Of a stretch of DNA of 64,000 bases, positions 46,877 through 60,037 are shown one piece after another (positions within the stretch are counted from its first letter, which is position 1; the number at the start of each line of letters is the position of its first letter). Source of the DNA: Theocolax elegans (Eukaryota; Arthropoda; Insecta; Hymenoptera; Cerocephalidae). The notes beneath the pieces are model-generated. The model was not told the DNA's origin, ran no database searches, and worked only from the letters and a program-made list of their open reading frames with translations. The position numbers and the translations under genes were made by a program. The stretch spans positions 1,291,370-1,355,369 of the forward strand of contig CM047429.1 of the NCBI GenBank assembly GCA_026168455.1, given 5' to 3'.

Positions 46877-47354
46877 TTTTTTTCTTTTTTTTTCCGTCTT
46901 ATTAAATTTTTATTACTTTCATACTACAATCAACTAAATTTTATATTTTTGTTTGAGCTAGCTTGTCTTAGTCTTTTTTCAAACACTCATCGTGTGAGGT
47001 TTATAAAGTGGCTGGTATTAATACAGTCCGTCTTACTTGTGATGTGAGGCATATTCTTTGGCTTGTAAAGATCAATAAATTCATACATCTTATAACTTAA
47101 AGTGTAAGAAAGCAATAAATTCCGAATTTTTCTAATAGTTGGAAAATTCAAATTTTAAAATTATATGGCATTGGATCACGAATACGCCTTATGTAACATA
47201 GTCTGACGATTAAGACATTAGTTCTATGTAAGTGCGTTAGGGGGCTACCTGTTAATATGTGGCACTTATTAAAGTTTGCTATCGGTAGGGCATATATACC
47301 CCATGTCTTCTCGTCAGAATACAGCTGGTTTTCAAAAATTTTTATATTTGTCAT

Positions 47355-47422
47355 TTGTATCTAGAGACGAGATGCCTGGACTCTACTGATGAGCCCACCA
47401 GGCATACTCAGGCGAAATACAA
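47355..47422 (+). ncRNA. Hammerhead 19 (one base lost in stem II)
   Basis: GGGC is shortened to GGC (68 nt). The core is otherwise intact. It lies in the indel-rich block. Confidence 0.8.
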
Positions 47423-47897
47423 TTTTTTTCTTTTTTTTTCCGTCTTATTAAACTTTTATTAATTTCATACTACAATCAACTAAATTTTACATTTTTGTTG
47501 AGCTAGCTTGTCTTAGTCTTTTTTCAAACACTCATCGTGTGAGGTTTATAAGTGGCTGGTATTAATACAGTCCGTCTTACTTGTGATGTGAGGAATATTT
47601 CTTTGGCTTGTAAAGATCAATAAATTCATACATCTTTAACTTAAAGTGTAAAAAGCAATTAATTCACGAATTTTTCTAATAGTTGGAAAATTCAAATTGT
47701 AAAATTATATGGCATTGGATCACGAATACGCCTTATGTAACATAGTCTGACGATTAAGACATTAGTTCTATGTAAGTGCGTTAGGGGGCTACCTGTTAAT
47801 ATGTGGCACTTATTAAAGTTTGCTATCGGTAGGGCATATATACCCCATTCTTCTCGTCAGAATACAGCTGGTTTTCAAAAATTTTTATATCTGTCAT

Positions 47898-47966
47898 TTG
47901 TATCTAGAGACGAGATGCCTGGACTCTACTGATGAGCCCACCAGGCATACTCAGGGCGAAATACAA
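47898..47966 (+). ncRNA. Hammerhead 20 (ideal)
   Basis: No deviation although the surrounding monomer has several deletions. Confidence 0.95.
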
Positions 47967-48443
47967 TTTTTTTCTTTTTTTTTCCGTCTTATTAATTTTA
48001 TTAATTTCATACTACAATCAACTAAATTTTATATTTTTGTTGACCTAGCTTGTCTTAGTCTTTTTTCAAACACTCATCGTGTGAGGTTTATAAAGTGGCT
48101 GGTATTAATACAGTCCGTCTTACTTGAGATGTGAGGAATATTTCTTTGGCTTGTAAAGATCAATAAATTCATATATCTTATAACTTAAAGTGTAAGAAAG
48201 CAATAAATTCACGAATTTTTCTAATAGTTGGAAAATTCAAATTTTAAAATTATATGGCATTGGATCACGAATACACCTTATGTACACTAGTCTGACGATT
48301 AAGACATTATTTCTATGTAAGTGCGTTAGGGGGCTACCTGTTAATATGTGGCACTTATTAAAGTTTGTATCGGTAGGGCATACATACCCCATGTCTTCCT
48401 CGTCAGAATACAGCTGGTTTTCAAAAATTTTTATATCTGTCAT

Positions 48444-48512
48444 TTGTATCTAGAGACGAGATGCCTGGACTCTACTGATGAGCCCACCAGGCATACTCAG
48501 GGCGAAATACAA
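48444..48512 (+). ncRNA. Hammerhead 21 (ideal)
   Basis: No deviation from the ideal motif. Confidence 0.95.
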
Positions 48513-48982
48513 TTTTTTTCTTTTTTTTTCCGTCTTACAAATTTTTATTACTTTCATACTACAATCAACTAAATTTTATTTTTGTTGACTAGCTTGTCTT
48601 AGTCTTTTTTCAAACACTCATCGTGTGAGGTTTAAAGTGGCTGGTATTAATACAGTCCGTCTTACTTGTGATGTGAGGCATATTTCGTTGGCTTGTAAAG
48701 ATCAATAAATTCATACATCTTATAACTTAAAGTGTAAAAAGCAATAATTCACGAATTTTTCTAATAGTTGGAAAATTCAAATTGTAAAATTATATGGCAT
48801 TGGATCACGAATACGCCTTATGTAACATAGTCTGACGATTAAGACATTAGTTCTATGTAAGTGCGTTAGGGGGCTACCTGTTAATATGTGGCACTTATTA
48901 AAGTTTGCGATCGGTAGGGCATATATACCCCATTCTTCTCGTCAGAATACAGCTGGTTTTCAAAAATTTTTATATCTGTCAT

Positions 48983-49051
48983 TTGTATCTAGAGACGAGA
49001 TGCCTGGACTCTACTGATGAGCCCACCAGGCATACTCAGGGCGAAATACAA
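48983..49051 (+). ncRNA. Hammerhead 22 (ideal)
   Basis: No deviation from the ideal motif. Confidence 0.95.
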
Positions 49052-49529
49052 TTTTTTTCTTTTTTTTTCCGTCTTATTAAATTTTTATTAATTTCATACT
49101 ACAATCAACTAAATTTTACATTTTTGTTTGAGCTAGCTTGTCTTAGTCTTTTTTCAAACACTCATCGTGTGAGGTTTATAAAGTGGCTGGTATTAATACA
49201 GTCCGTCTTACTTGTGATGTGAGGCATATTCTTTGGCTTGTAAAGATCAATAAATTCATACATCTTATAACTTAAAGTGTAAAAAGCAATTAATTCACGA
49301 ATTTTTCTAATAGTTGGAAAATTCAAATTGTAAAATTATATGGCATTGGATCACGAATACGCCTTATGTAACACTAGTATGACGATTAAGACATTAGTTC
49401 TATGTAAGTGCGTTAGGGGGCTACCTGTTAATATGTGGCACTTATTAAAGTTTGCGATCGGTAGGGCATATATACCCCATTCTTCTCGTCAGAATACAGC
49501 TGGTTTTCAAAAATTTTTATATCTGTCAT

Positions 49530-49598
49530 TTGTATCTAGAGACGAGATGCCTGGACTCTACTGATGAGCCCACCAGGCATACTCAGGGCGAAATACAA
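49530..49598 (+). ncRNA. Hammerhead 23 (ideal)
   Basis: No deviation from the ideal motif. Confidence 0.95.
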
Positions 49599-50074
49599 TT
49601 TTTTTCTTTTTTTTTCCGTCTTATTAAATTTTTATTAATTTCATACTACAATCAACTAAATTTATATTTTTGTTGACCTAGCTTGTCTTAGTCTTTTTTC
49701 AAACACTCATCGTGTGAGTTTATAAAGTGGCTGGTATTAATACAGTCCGTCTTACTTGAGAGGTGGAGGAATATTTCTTGGCTTGTAAAGATCATAAATT
49801 CATATATCTTATAACTTAAAGTGTAAGAAAGCAATAAATTCACGAATTTTTCTAATAGTTGGAAAATTCAAATTTTAAAATTATATGGCATTGGATCACG
49901 AATACCTTATGTAGCACTAGTCTGACGATTAAGACATTATTTCTATGTAAGTGCGTTAGGGGGCTACCTGTTAATATGTGGCACTTATTAAAGTTTGATA
50001 TCGGTAGGGCATACATACCCCATGTCTTCCTCGTCAGAATACAGCTGGTTTTCAAAAATTTTTATATCTGTCAT

Positions 50075-50143
50075 TTGTATCTAGAGACGAGATGCCTGGA
50101 CTCTACTGATGAGCCCACCAGGCATACTCAGGGCGAAATACAA
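50075..50143 (+). ncRNA. Hammerhead 24 (ideal)
   Basis: Motif ideal; the T-rich tract after it lacks the usual C. Confidence 0.95.
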
Positions 50144-50623
50144 TTTTTTTTTTTTTTTCCGTCTTACAAATTTTTATTACTTTCATACTACAATCAACTA
50201 AATTTTATATTTTTGTTTGAACTAGCTTGTCTTAGTCTTTTTTCAAACACTCATCGTGTGAGGTTTATAAAGTGGCTGGTATTAATACAGTCCGTCTTAC
50301 TTGTGATGTGAGGCATATTTCTTGGCTTGTAAAGATCAATAAATTGCATTACTATCTTATAACTTAAAGTGTAATAAAGCAATAAATTCACGAATGTTGC
50401 TATAGTTGGAAAATTCAAATTGTAAAATTATATGGCATTGGATCACGAATACGCCTTAGGTAAAACTAGTCTGACGATTAAGACATTAGTTCTATGTAAG
50501 TGCGTTAGGGGCTACCTGTTAATATGTGGCACTTATTAAAGTTTGCGATCGGTAGGGCATATATACCCCATTTCTTTCCTCGTCAGAATACAGCTGGTTT
50601 TTCAAAATTTGTATATCTGTCAT

Positions 50624-50692
50624 TTGTATCTAGAGGACGAGATGCCGGACTCTACTGATGAGCCCACCAGGCATACTCAGGGCGAAATACAA
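50624..50692 (+). ncRNA. Hammerhead 25 (loop I altered)
   Basis: An extra G after stem I and a lost T give ATGCCGG in loop I, shortening the kissing match. Core and stems II/III intact. Confidence 0.85.
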
Positions 50693-51171
50693 TTTTTTTC
50701 TTTTTTTTTCCGTCGTATAAATTTTTATTAATTTCATACTACAATCAACTAAATTTTATATTTTTGTTGACCTAGCTTGTCTTAGTCTTTTTTCAACTAC
50801 TCATCGTGGTGAGGTTTCTAAAGTGGCTGGTATTAAGACAGTCCGTCTTACTTGAGATGTGAGAATATTCTTGGCTTGTAAGATCAATAAATTCATTAGT
50901 CTTTATAACTTAAAGTGTAAGAAAGCAATAAATTTCACGAATTTTGCTAATAGTTGGAAAATTCAAATGTGTAAATTATATGGCATTGGATCACGAATAC
51001 GCCTTATGTAACACTAGTCTGACGATTAAGACATTAGTTCTATGTAAGTGCGTTAGGGGGCTACCTGTTAATATGTGGCACTTATTAAAGTTTGCTATCG
51101 GTAGGGCATATATACCCCATGTCTTCCTCGTCAGAATACAGCTGGTTTTCAAAAATTTTTATATCTGTCAT

Positions 51172-51240
51172 TTGTATCTAGAGACGAGATGCCTGGACTC
51201 TACTGATGAGCCCACCAGGCATACTCAGAGCGAAATACAA
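51172..51240 (+). ncRNA. Hammerhead 26 (stem II mismatch)
   Basis: GAGC in stem II; otherwise ideal. Confidence 0.9.
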
Positions 51241-51716
51241 TTTTTTTTTTTTTTTTCCGTCTTATTAAACTTTTATTAATTTCATACTACAATCAACTAA
51301 ATTTTACATTTTTGTTGAGCTAGCTTGTCTTAGTCTTTTTTCAAACACTCATCGTGTGAGGTTTATAAAGTGGCTGGTATTAATACAGTCCGTCTTACTT
51401 GTGATGTGAGGCATATTTCGTTGGCTTGTAAAGATCAATAAATTCATACATCTTATAACTTAAAGTGTAATAAAGCAATAATTCACGAATTTTTCTAATA
51501 GTTGGAAAATTCAAATTGTAAAATTATATGGCATTGGATCACGAATACGCCTTATGTACACTAGTATGACGATTAAGACATTAGTTCTATGTAAGTGCGT
51601 TAGGGGGCTACCTGTTAATATGTGGCACTTATTAAAGTTTGCGATCGGTAGGGCATATATACCCCATTCTTCTCGTCAGAATACAGCTGGTTTTCAAAAA
51701 TTTTTATATCTGTCAT

Positions 51717-51785
51717 TTGTATCTAGAGACGAGATGCCTGGACTCTACTGATGAGCCCACCAGGCATACTCAGGGCGAATACTAA
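51717..51785 (+). ncRNA. Hammerhead 27 (GAAA core shortened)
   Basis: GAAA reads GAA and stem III reads TACTAA. Predicted inactive if real. The tail of this monomer matches that of motif 1. Confidence 0.75.
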
Positions 51786-52265
51786 TTTTTTTCTTTTTTT
51801 TTCCGTCTTATTAAATTTTATTAATTTCAAACTACAATCAACTAAATTTTATATTTTTGTTGACCTAGCTTGTCTTAGTCTTTTTTCAAACACTCATCGT
51901 GTGAGGTTTATAAAGTGGCTGGTATTAATACAGTCCGTCTTACTTGAGATGCGAGAAATATTTCTTTGGCTTGTAAAGATCAATAAATTCATATATCTTA
52001 TAACTTAAAGTGTAAGAAAGCAATAAATTCACGAATTTTTCTAATAGTTGGAAAATTCAAATTTTAAAAATATATGGCAATGGATCACGAATACGCCTTA
52101 TGTAACACTAGTCTGACGATTAAGACATTAGTTCTATGTAAGTGCGTTAGGGGGCTACCTATTTATATGTGGCACTTATTAAAGTTAGCTATCGGTAGGG
52201 CATATATACCCCATGTCTTCATCGTCAGAATACAGCTGGTTTTCAAAAATTTTTATATTTGTCAT

Positions 52266-52334
52266 TTGTATCTAGAGACGAGATGCCTGGACTCTACTGA
52301 TGAGCCCACCAGGCATACTCAGAGCGAAATACAA
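52266..52334 (+). ncRNA. Hammerhead 28 (stem II mismatch)
   Basis: Counterpart of motif 2 with the same GAGC change. Confidence 0.9.
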
Positions 52335-52816
52335 TTTTTTTCTTTTTTTTCCGTCTTATTAAACTTTTATTAATTTCATACTACAATCAACTAAATTTTA
52401 CATTTTTGTTTGAGCTAGCTTGTCTTAGTCTTTTTTTCAAACACTCATCGTGTGAGGTTTATAAAGTGGCTGGTATTAATACAGTCCGTCTTACTTGTGA
52501 TGTGAGGCATATTTCTTTGGCTTGTAAAGATCAATAAATTCATACATCTTATAACTTAAAGTGTAAGAAAGCAATTAATTCACGAATTTTTCTAATAGTT
52601 GGAAAATTCAAATTGTAAAATTATATGGCATTGGATCACGAATACGCCTTATGTAACACTAGTCTGACGATTAAGACATTAGTTCTATGTAAGTGCGTTA
52701 GGGGGCTACCTGTTAATATGTGGCACTTATTAAAGTTTGCTATCGGTAGGGCATATATACCCCATTTCTTCCTCGTCAGAATACAGCTGGTTTTCAAAAA
52801 TTTTTATATCTGTCAT

Positions 52817-52885
52817 TTGTATCTAGAGTCGACATGCCTGGACTCTATTGATGAGCCCACCAGGCATACTCAGGGCGAAATACAA
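52817..52885 (+). ncRNA. Hammerhead 29 (C3U core variant)
   Basis: Counterpart of motif 3, including loop I TCGAC and core TTGATGA. Confidence 0.85.
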
Positions 52886-53368
52886 CTTTTTTTCTTTTTT
52901 TTTCCCGTCTTATTAAATTTTTATTACTTTCATACTACAATCAACTAAATTTTATATTTTTGTTTGAGCTAGCTTGTCTTAGTCTTTTTTCAAACACTCA
53001 TCGTGTGAGGTTTATAAAGTGGCTGGTATTAATACAGTCCGTCTTACTTGTGATGTGAGGCATATTTCTTTGGCTTGTAAAGATCAATAAATTCATACAT
53101 CTTATAACTTAAAGTGTAAGAAAGCAATTAATTCAGAATTTTTCTAATAGTTGGAAAATTCAAATTTTAAAAATATATGGCAATGGATCACGAATACGTC
53201 TTATGTAACACTAGTCTGACGATTAAGACATTAGTTCTATGTAAGTGCGTTAGGGGGCTACCTATTTATATGTGGTACTTATTAAAGTTAGCTATCGGTA
53301 GGGCATATATACCCCATGTCTTCATCGTCAGAATACAGCTGGTTTTCAAAAATTTTTATATTTGTCAT

Positions 53369-53437
53369 TTGTATCTAGAGACGAGATGCCTGGACTCTAC
53401 TGATGAGCCCACCAGGCATACTCAGAGCGAAATACAA
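53369..53437 (+). ncRNA. Hammerhead 30 (stem II mismatch)
   Basis: Counterpart of motif 4. Confidence 0.9.
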
Positions 53438-53917
53438 TTTTTTTCTTTTTTTTCCGTCTTATTAAACTTTTATTAATTTCATACTACAATCAACTAAATT
53501 TTACATTTTTGTTTGAGCTAGCTTGTCTTAGTCTTTTTTCAAACACTCATCGTGTGAGGTTTATAAAGTGGCTGGTATTAATACAGTCCGTCTTACTTGT
53601 GATGTGAGGCATATTTCTTTGGCTTGTAAAGATCAATAAATTCATACATCTTATAACTTAAAGTGTAAGAAAGCAATTAATTCACGAATTTTTCTAATAG
53701 TTGGAAAATTCAAATTGTAAAATTATATGGCATTGGATCACGAATACGCCTTATGTAACACTAGTCTGACGATTAAGACATTATTTCTATGTAAGTGCGT
53801 TAGGGGGCTACCTGTTAATATGTGGCACTTATTAAAGTTTGCTATCGGTAGGGCATATATACCCCATTTCTTCCTCGTCAGAATACAGCTGGTTTTCAAA
53901 ATTTTTATATCTGTCAT

Positions 53918-53986
53918 TTGTATCTAGAGACGAGATGCCTGGACTCTACTGATGAGCCCACCAGGCATACTCAGGGCGAAATACAA
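53918..53986 (+). ncRNA. Hammerhead 31 (ideal)
   Basis: Counterpart of motif 5. Confidence 0.95.
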
Positions 53987-54466
53987 TTTTTTTCTTTTTT
54001 TTCCGTCTTATTAAATTTTTATTAATTTCATACTACAATCAACTAAATTTTATATTTTTGTTGACCTACCTTGTCTTAGTCTTTTTTCAAATACTCATCG
54101 TGTGAGGTTTATAAAGTGGCTGGTATTAATACAGTCCGTCTTACTTGAGATGTGAGGAATATTTCTTTGGCTTGTAAAGATCAATAAATTCATATATCTT
54201 ATAACTTAAAGTGTAAGAAAGCAATAAATTCACGAATTTTTCTAATAGTTGGAAAATTCAAATTTTAAAATTATATGGCAATGGATCACGAATACGCCTT
54301 ATGTAACACTAGTCTGACGATTAAGACATTAGTTCTATGTAAGTGCGTTAGGGGGCTACCTATTTATATGTGGCACTTATTAAAGTTAGCTATCGGTAGG
54401 GCATATATACCCCATGTCTTCATCGTCAGAATACAGCTGGTTTTCAAAAATTTTTATATTTGTCAT

Positions 54467-54535
54467 TTGTATCTAGAGACGAGATGCCTGTACTCTACTG
54501 ATGAGCCCACCAGGCATACTCAGAGCGAAATACCA
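54467..54535 (+). ncRNA. Hammerhead 32 (stem II, stem III and loop variant)
   Basis: Counterpart of motif 6 with the identical triple change (GAGC, TACCA, CTGT). Confidence 0.85.
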
Positions 54536-55015
54536 TTTTTTTCTTTTTTTTCCGTCTTATTAAACTTTTATTCATTTCATACTACAATCAACTAAATTTT
54601 ACATTTTTGTTGACCTAGCTTGTCTTAGTCTTTTTTCATACACTGATTGTGTAAGGTTTATAAAGTGGCTGGTATTAATACAGTCTGTCTTACTTGAGAT
54701 GTGAGCAATATTTCTTTGGCTTGTAAAGATCAATAAATTCATATATCTTATAACTTAAAGTGTAAGAAAGCAATAAATTCACGAATTTTGCTAATAGTTG
54801 GAAAATTCAAATTGTAAAATTATATGGCATTGGATCACGAATACGCCTTATGTAACACTAGTCTGACGATTAAGACATTAGTTCTATGTAAGTGCGTTAG
54901 GGGGCTACCTGTTAATATGTGGCACTTATTAAAGTTTGTTATCGGTAGGGCATATATACCCCATGTCTTCCTCGTCAGAATACAGCTGATTTTCAAAAAT
55001 TTTTATATCTGTCAT

Positions 55016-55084
55016 TTGTATCTAGAGTCGAGATGCCTGGACTCTACTGATGAGCCCACCAGGCATACTCAGAGCGAAATACAA
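55016..55084 (+). ncRNA. Hammerhead 33 (stem II mismatch)
   Basis: Counterpart of motif 7. Confidence 0.9.
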
Positions 55085-55563
55085 TTTTTTTCTTTTTTTT
55101 CCGTCTTATTAAATTTTTATTAATTTCATACTACAATCAACTAAATTTTATATTTTTGTTGACCTAGCTTGTCTTAGTCTTTTTTCAAATACTCATCGTG
55201 TGAGGTTTATAAAGTGGCTGGTATTAATACAGTCCGTCTTACTTGAGATGTGAGGAATATTTCTTTGGCTTGTAAAGATCAATAAATTCATATATCTTAT
55301 AACTTAAAGTGTAAGAAAGCAATAAATTCACGAATTTTGCTAATAGTTGGAAAATTCAAATTGTAAAATTATATGGCATTGGATCACGAATACGCCTTAT
55401 GTAACACTAGTCTGACGATTAAAACATTAGTTCTATGTAAGTGCGTGAGGGGGCTACCTGTTAATATGTGGCACTTATTAAAGTTTGTTATCGGTAGGGC
55501 ATATATACCCCATGTCTTCCTCGTCAGAATACAGCTGATTTTCAAAATTTTTATATCTGTCAT

Positions 55564-55632
55564 TTGTATCTAGAAACGAGATGCCTGGACTCTATTGATG
55601 AGCCCACCAGGCATACTCAGGGCGAAATACAA
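55564..55632 (+). ncRNA. Hammerhead 34 (C3U, stem I mismatch)
   Basis: Counterpart of motif 8. Confidence 0.85.
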
Positions 55633-56114
55633 TTTTTTTCTTTTTTTTTCCGTCTTATTAAATTTTTATTACTTTCATACTACAATCAACTAAATTTTAT
55701 ATTTTTGTTTGAGCTAGCTTGTCTTAGTCTTTTTTCAAACACTCATCGTGTGAGGTTTATAAAGTGGCTGGTATTAATACAGTCCGTCTTACTTGTGATG
55801 TGAGGCATATTTCTTTGGCTTGTAAAGATCAATAAATTCATACATCTTATAACTTAAAGTGTAAGAAAGCAATAAATTCCCGAATTTTTCTAATAGTTGG
55901 AAAATTCAAATTGTAAAATTATATGGCATTGGATCACGAATACGCCTTATGTAACACTAGTCTGACGATTAAGACATTAGTTCTATGTAAGTGCGTTAGG
56001 GGGCTACCTGTTAATATGTGGCACTTATTAAAGTTTGCTATCGGTAGGGCATATATACCCCATGTCTTCATCGTCAGAATACAGCTGGTTTTCAAAAATT
56101 TTTATATTTGTCAT

Positions 56115-56183
56115 TTGTATCTAGAGACGAGATGCCTGGACTCTACTGATGAGCCCACCATGCATACTCAGAGCGAAATACAA
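56115..56183 (+). ncRNA. Hammerhead 35 (stem II and loop II variant)
   Basis: Counterpart of motif 9, with CCATGCAT in loop II. Confidence 0.85.
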
Positions 56184-56664
56184 TTTTTTTCTTTTTTTTC
56201 CGTCTTATTAAACTTTTATTAATTTCATACTACAATCAACTAAATTTTACATTTTTGTTTGAGCTAGCTTGTCTTAGTCTTTTTTCAAACACTCATCGTG
56301 TGAGGTTTATAAAGTGGCTGGTATTAATACAGTCCGTCTTACTTGTGATGTGAGGCATATTTCGTTGGCTTGTAAAGATCAATAAATTCATACATCTTAT
56401 AACTTAAAGTGTAATAAAGCAATTAATTCACGAATTTTTCTAATAGTTGGAAAATTCAAATTGTAAAATTATATGGCATTGGATCACGAATACGCCTTAT
56501 GTAACACTAGTATGACGATTAAGACATTAGTTCTATGTAAGTGCGTTAGGGGGCTACCTGTTAATATGTGGCACTTATTAAAGTTTGCGATCGGTAGGGC
56601 ATATATACCCCATTTCTTTCTCGTCAGAATACAGCTGGTTTTCAAAAATTTTTATATCTGTCAT

Positions 56665-56733
56665 TTGTATCTAGAGACGAGATGCCTGGACTCTACTGAT
56701 GAGCCCACCAGGCATACTCAGGGCGAAATACAA
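56665..56733 (+). ncRNA. Hammerhead 36 (ideal)
   Basis: Counterpart of motif 10. Confidence 0.95.
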
Positions 56734-57216
56734 TTTTTTTCTTTTTTTTTTTCCGTCTTATTAAATTTTTATTAATTTCATACTACAATCAACTAAATTT
56801 TATATTTTTGTTGACCTAGCTTGTCTTAGTCTTTTTTCAAACACTCATCGTGTGAGGTTTATAAAGTGGCTGGTATTAATACAGTCCGTCTTACTTGAGA
56901 TGTGAGGAATATTTCTTTGGCTTGTAAAGATCAATAAATTCATATATCTTATAACTTAAAGTGTAAGAAAGCAATAAATTCACGAATTTTTCTAATAGTT
57001 GGAAAATTCAAATTTTAAAATTATATGGCATTGGATCACGAATACACCTTATGTAGCACTAGTCTGACGATTAAGACATTATTTCTATGTAAGTGCGTTA
57101 GGGGGCTACCTGTTAATATGTGGCACTTATTAAAGTTTGATATCGGTAGGGCATACATACCCCATGTCTTCCTCGTCAGAATACAGCTGGTTTTCAAAAA
57201 TTTTTATATCTGTCAT

Positions 57217-57285
57217 TTGTATCTAGAGACGAGATGCCTGGACTCTACTGATGAGCCCACCAGGCATACTCAGGGCGAAATACAA
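57217..57285 (+). ncRNA. Hammerhead 37 (ideal)
   Basis: Counterpart of motif 11. Confidence 0.95.
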
Positions 57286-57767
57286 TTTTTTTCTTTTTTT
57301 TTTTCCGTCTTACAAATTTTTATTACTTTCATACTACAATCAACTAAATTTTATATTTTTGTTTGAACTAGCTTGTCTTAGTCTTTTTTCAAACACTCAT
57401 CGTGTGAGGTTTATAAAGTGGCTGGTATTAATACAGTCCGTCTTACTTGTGATGTGAGGCATATTTCGTTGGCTTGTAAAGATCAATAAATTCATACATC
57501 TTATAACTTAAAGTGTAATAAAGCAATTAATTCACGAATTTTTCTAATAGTTGGAAATTCAAATTGTAAAATTATATGGCATTGGATCACGAATACGCCT
57601 TATGTAACACTAGTCTGACGATTAAGACATTAGTTCTATGTAAGTGCGTTAGGGGGCTACCTGTTAATATGTGGCACTTATTAAAGTTTGCGATCGGTAG
57701 GGCATATATACCCCATTTCTTTCTCGTCAGAATACAGCTGGTTTTCAAAAATTTTTATATCTGTCAT

Positions 57768-57836
57768 TTGTATCTAGAGACGAGATGCCTGGACTCTACT
57801 GATGAGCCCACCAGGCATACTCAGGGCGAAATACAA
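57768..57836 (+). ncRNA. Hammerhead 38 (ideal)
   Basis: Counterpart of motif 12. Confidence 0.95.
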
Positions 57837-58317
57837 TTTTTTTCTTTTTTTTCCGTCTTATTAAACTTTTATTAATTTCATACTACAATCAACTAAATTT
57901 TACATTTTTGTTTGAGCTAGCTTGTCTTAGTCTTTTTTCAAACACTCATCGTGTGAGGTTTATAAAGTGGCTGGTATTAATACAGTCCGTCTTACTTGTG
58001 ATGTGAGGCATATTTCGTTGGCTTGTAAAGATCAATAAATTCATACATCTTATAACTTAAAGTGTAATAAAGCAATTAATTCACGAATTTTTCTAATAGT
58101 TGGAAAATTCAAATTGTAAAATTATATGGCATTGGATCACGAATACGCCTTATGTAACACTAGTATGACGATTAAGACATTAGTTCTATGTAAGTGCGTT
58201 AGGGGGCTACCTGTTAATATGTGGCACTTATTAAAGTTTGCGATCGGTAGGGCATATATACCCCATTTCTTTCTCGTCAGAATACAGCTGGTTTTCAAAA
58301 ATTTTTATATCTGTCAT

Positions 58318-58386
58318 TTGTATCTAGAGACGAGATGCCTGGACTCTACTGATGAGCCCACCAGGCATACTCAGGGCGAAATACAA
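58318..58386 (+). ncRNA. Hammerhead 39 (ideal)
   Basis: Counterpart of motif 13. Confidence 0.95.
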
Positions 58387-58868
58387 TTTTTTTCTTTTTT
58401 TTTTTCCGTCTTATTAAATTTTTATTAATTTCATACTACAATCAACTAAATTTTATATTTTTGTTGACCTAGCTTGTCTTAGTCTTTTTTCAAACACTCA
58501 TCGTGTGAGGTTTATAAAGTGGCTGGTATTAATACAGTCCGTCTTACTTGAGATGTGAGGAATATTTCTTTGGCTTGTAAAGATCAATAAATTCATATAT
58601 CTTATAACTTAAAGTGTAAGAAAGCAATAAATTCACGAATTTTTCTAATAGTTGGAAAATTCAAATTTTAAAATTATATGGCATTGGATCACGAATACAC
58701 CTTATGTAGCACTAGTCTGACGATTAAGACATTATTTCTATGTAAGTGCGTTAGGGGGCTACCTGTTAATATGTGGCACTTATTAAAGTTTGATATCGGT
58801 AGGGCATACATACCCCATGTCTTCCTCGTCAGAATACAGCTGGTTTTCAAAATTTTTATATCTGTCAT

Positions 58869-58937
58869 TTGTATCTAGAGACGAGATGCCTGGACTCTAC
58901 TGATGAGCCCACCAGGCATACTCAGGGCGAAATACAA
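58869..58937 (+). ncRNA. Hammerhead 40 (ideal)
   Basis: Counterpart of motif 14. Confidence 0.95.
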
Positions 58938-59418
58938 TTTTTTTCTTTTTTTTTTCCGTCTTACAAATTTTTATTACTTTCATACTACAATCAACTAAAT
59001 TTTATATTTTTGTTTGAACTAGCTTGTCTTAGTCTTTTTTCAAACACTCATCGTGTGAGGTTTATAAAGTGGCTGGTATTAATACAGTCCGTCTTACTTG
59101 TGATGTGAGGCATATTTCGTTGGCTTGTAAAGATCAATAAATTCATACATCTTATAACTTAAAGTGTAATAAAGCAATTAATTCACGAATTTTTCTAATA
59201 GTTGGAAAATTCAAATTGTAAAATTATATGGCATTGGATCACGAATACGCCTTATGTAACACTAGTCTGACGATTAAGACATTAGTTCTATGTAAGTGCG
59301 TTAGGGGGCTACCTGTTAATATGTGGCACTTATTAAAGTTTGCGATCGGTAGGGCATATATACCCCATTTCTTTCTCGTCAGAATACAGCTGGTTTTCAA
59401 AATTTTTATATCTGTCAT

Positions 59419-59487
59419 TTGTATCTAGAGACGAGATGCCTGGACTCTACTGATGAGCCCACCAGGCATACTCAGGGCGAAATACAA
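59419..59487 (+). ncRNA. Hammerhead 41 (ideal)
   Basis: Counterpart of motif 15. Confidence 0.95.
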
Positions 59488-59968
59488 TTTTTTTCTTTTT
59501 TTTTCCGTCTTATTAAATTTTTATTAATTTCATACTACAATCAACTAAATTTTATATTTTTGTTGACCTAGCTTGTCTTAGTCTTTTTTCAAACACTCAT
59601 CGTGTGAGGTTTATAAAGTGGCTGGTATTAATACAGTCCGTCTTACTTGAGATGTGAGGAATATTTCTTTGGCTTGTAAAGATCAATAAATTCATATATC
59701 TTATAACTTAAAGTGTAAGAAAGCAATAAATTCACGAATTTTTCTAATAGTTGGAAAATTCAAATTGTAAAATTATATGGCATTGGATCACGAATACACC
59801 TTATGTAGCACTAGTCTGACGATTAAGACATTATTTCTATGTAAGTGCGTTAGGGGGCTACCTGTTAATATGTGGCACTTATTAAAGTTTGATATCGGTA
59901 GGGCATACATACCCCATGTCTTCCTCGTCAGAATACAGCTGGTTTTCAAAAATTTTTATATCTGTCAT

Positions 59969-60037
59969 TTGTATCTAGAGACGAGATGCCTGGACTCTAC
60001 TGATGAGCCCACCAGGCATACTCAGGGCGAAATACAA
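59969..60037 (+). ncRNA. Hammerhead 42 (ideal, last copy)
   Basis: Counterpart of motif 16. The array ends 41 bp after it. Confidence 0.95.
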
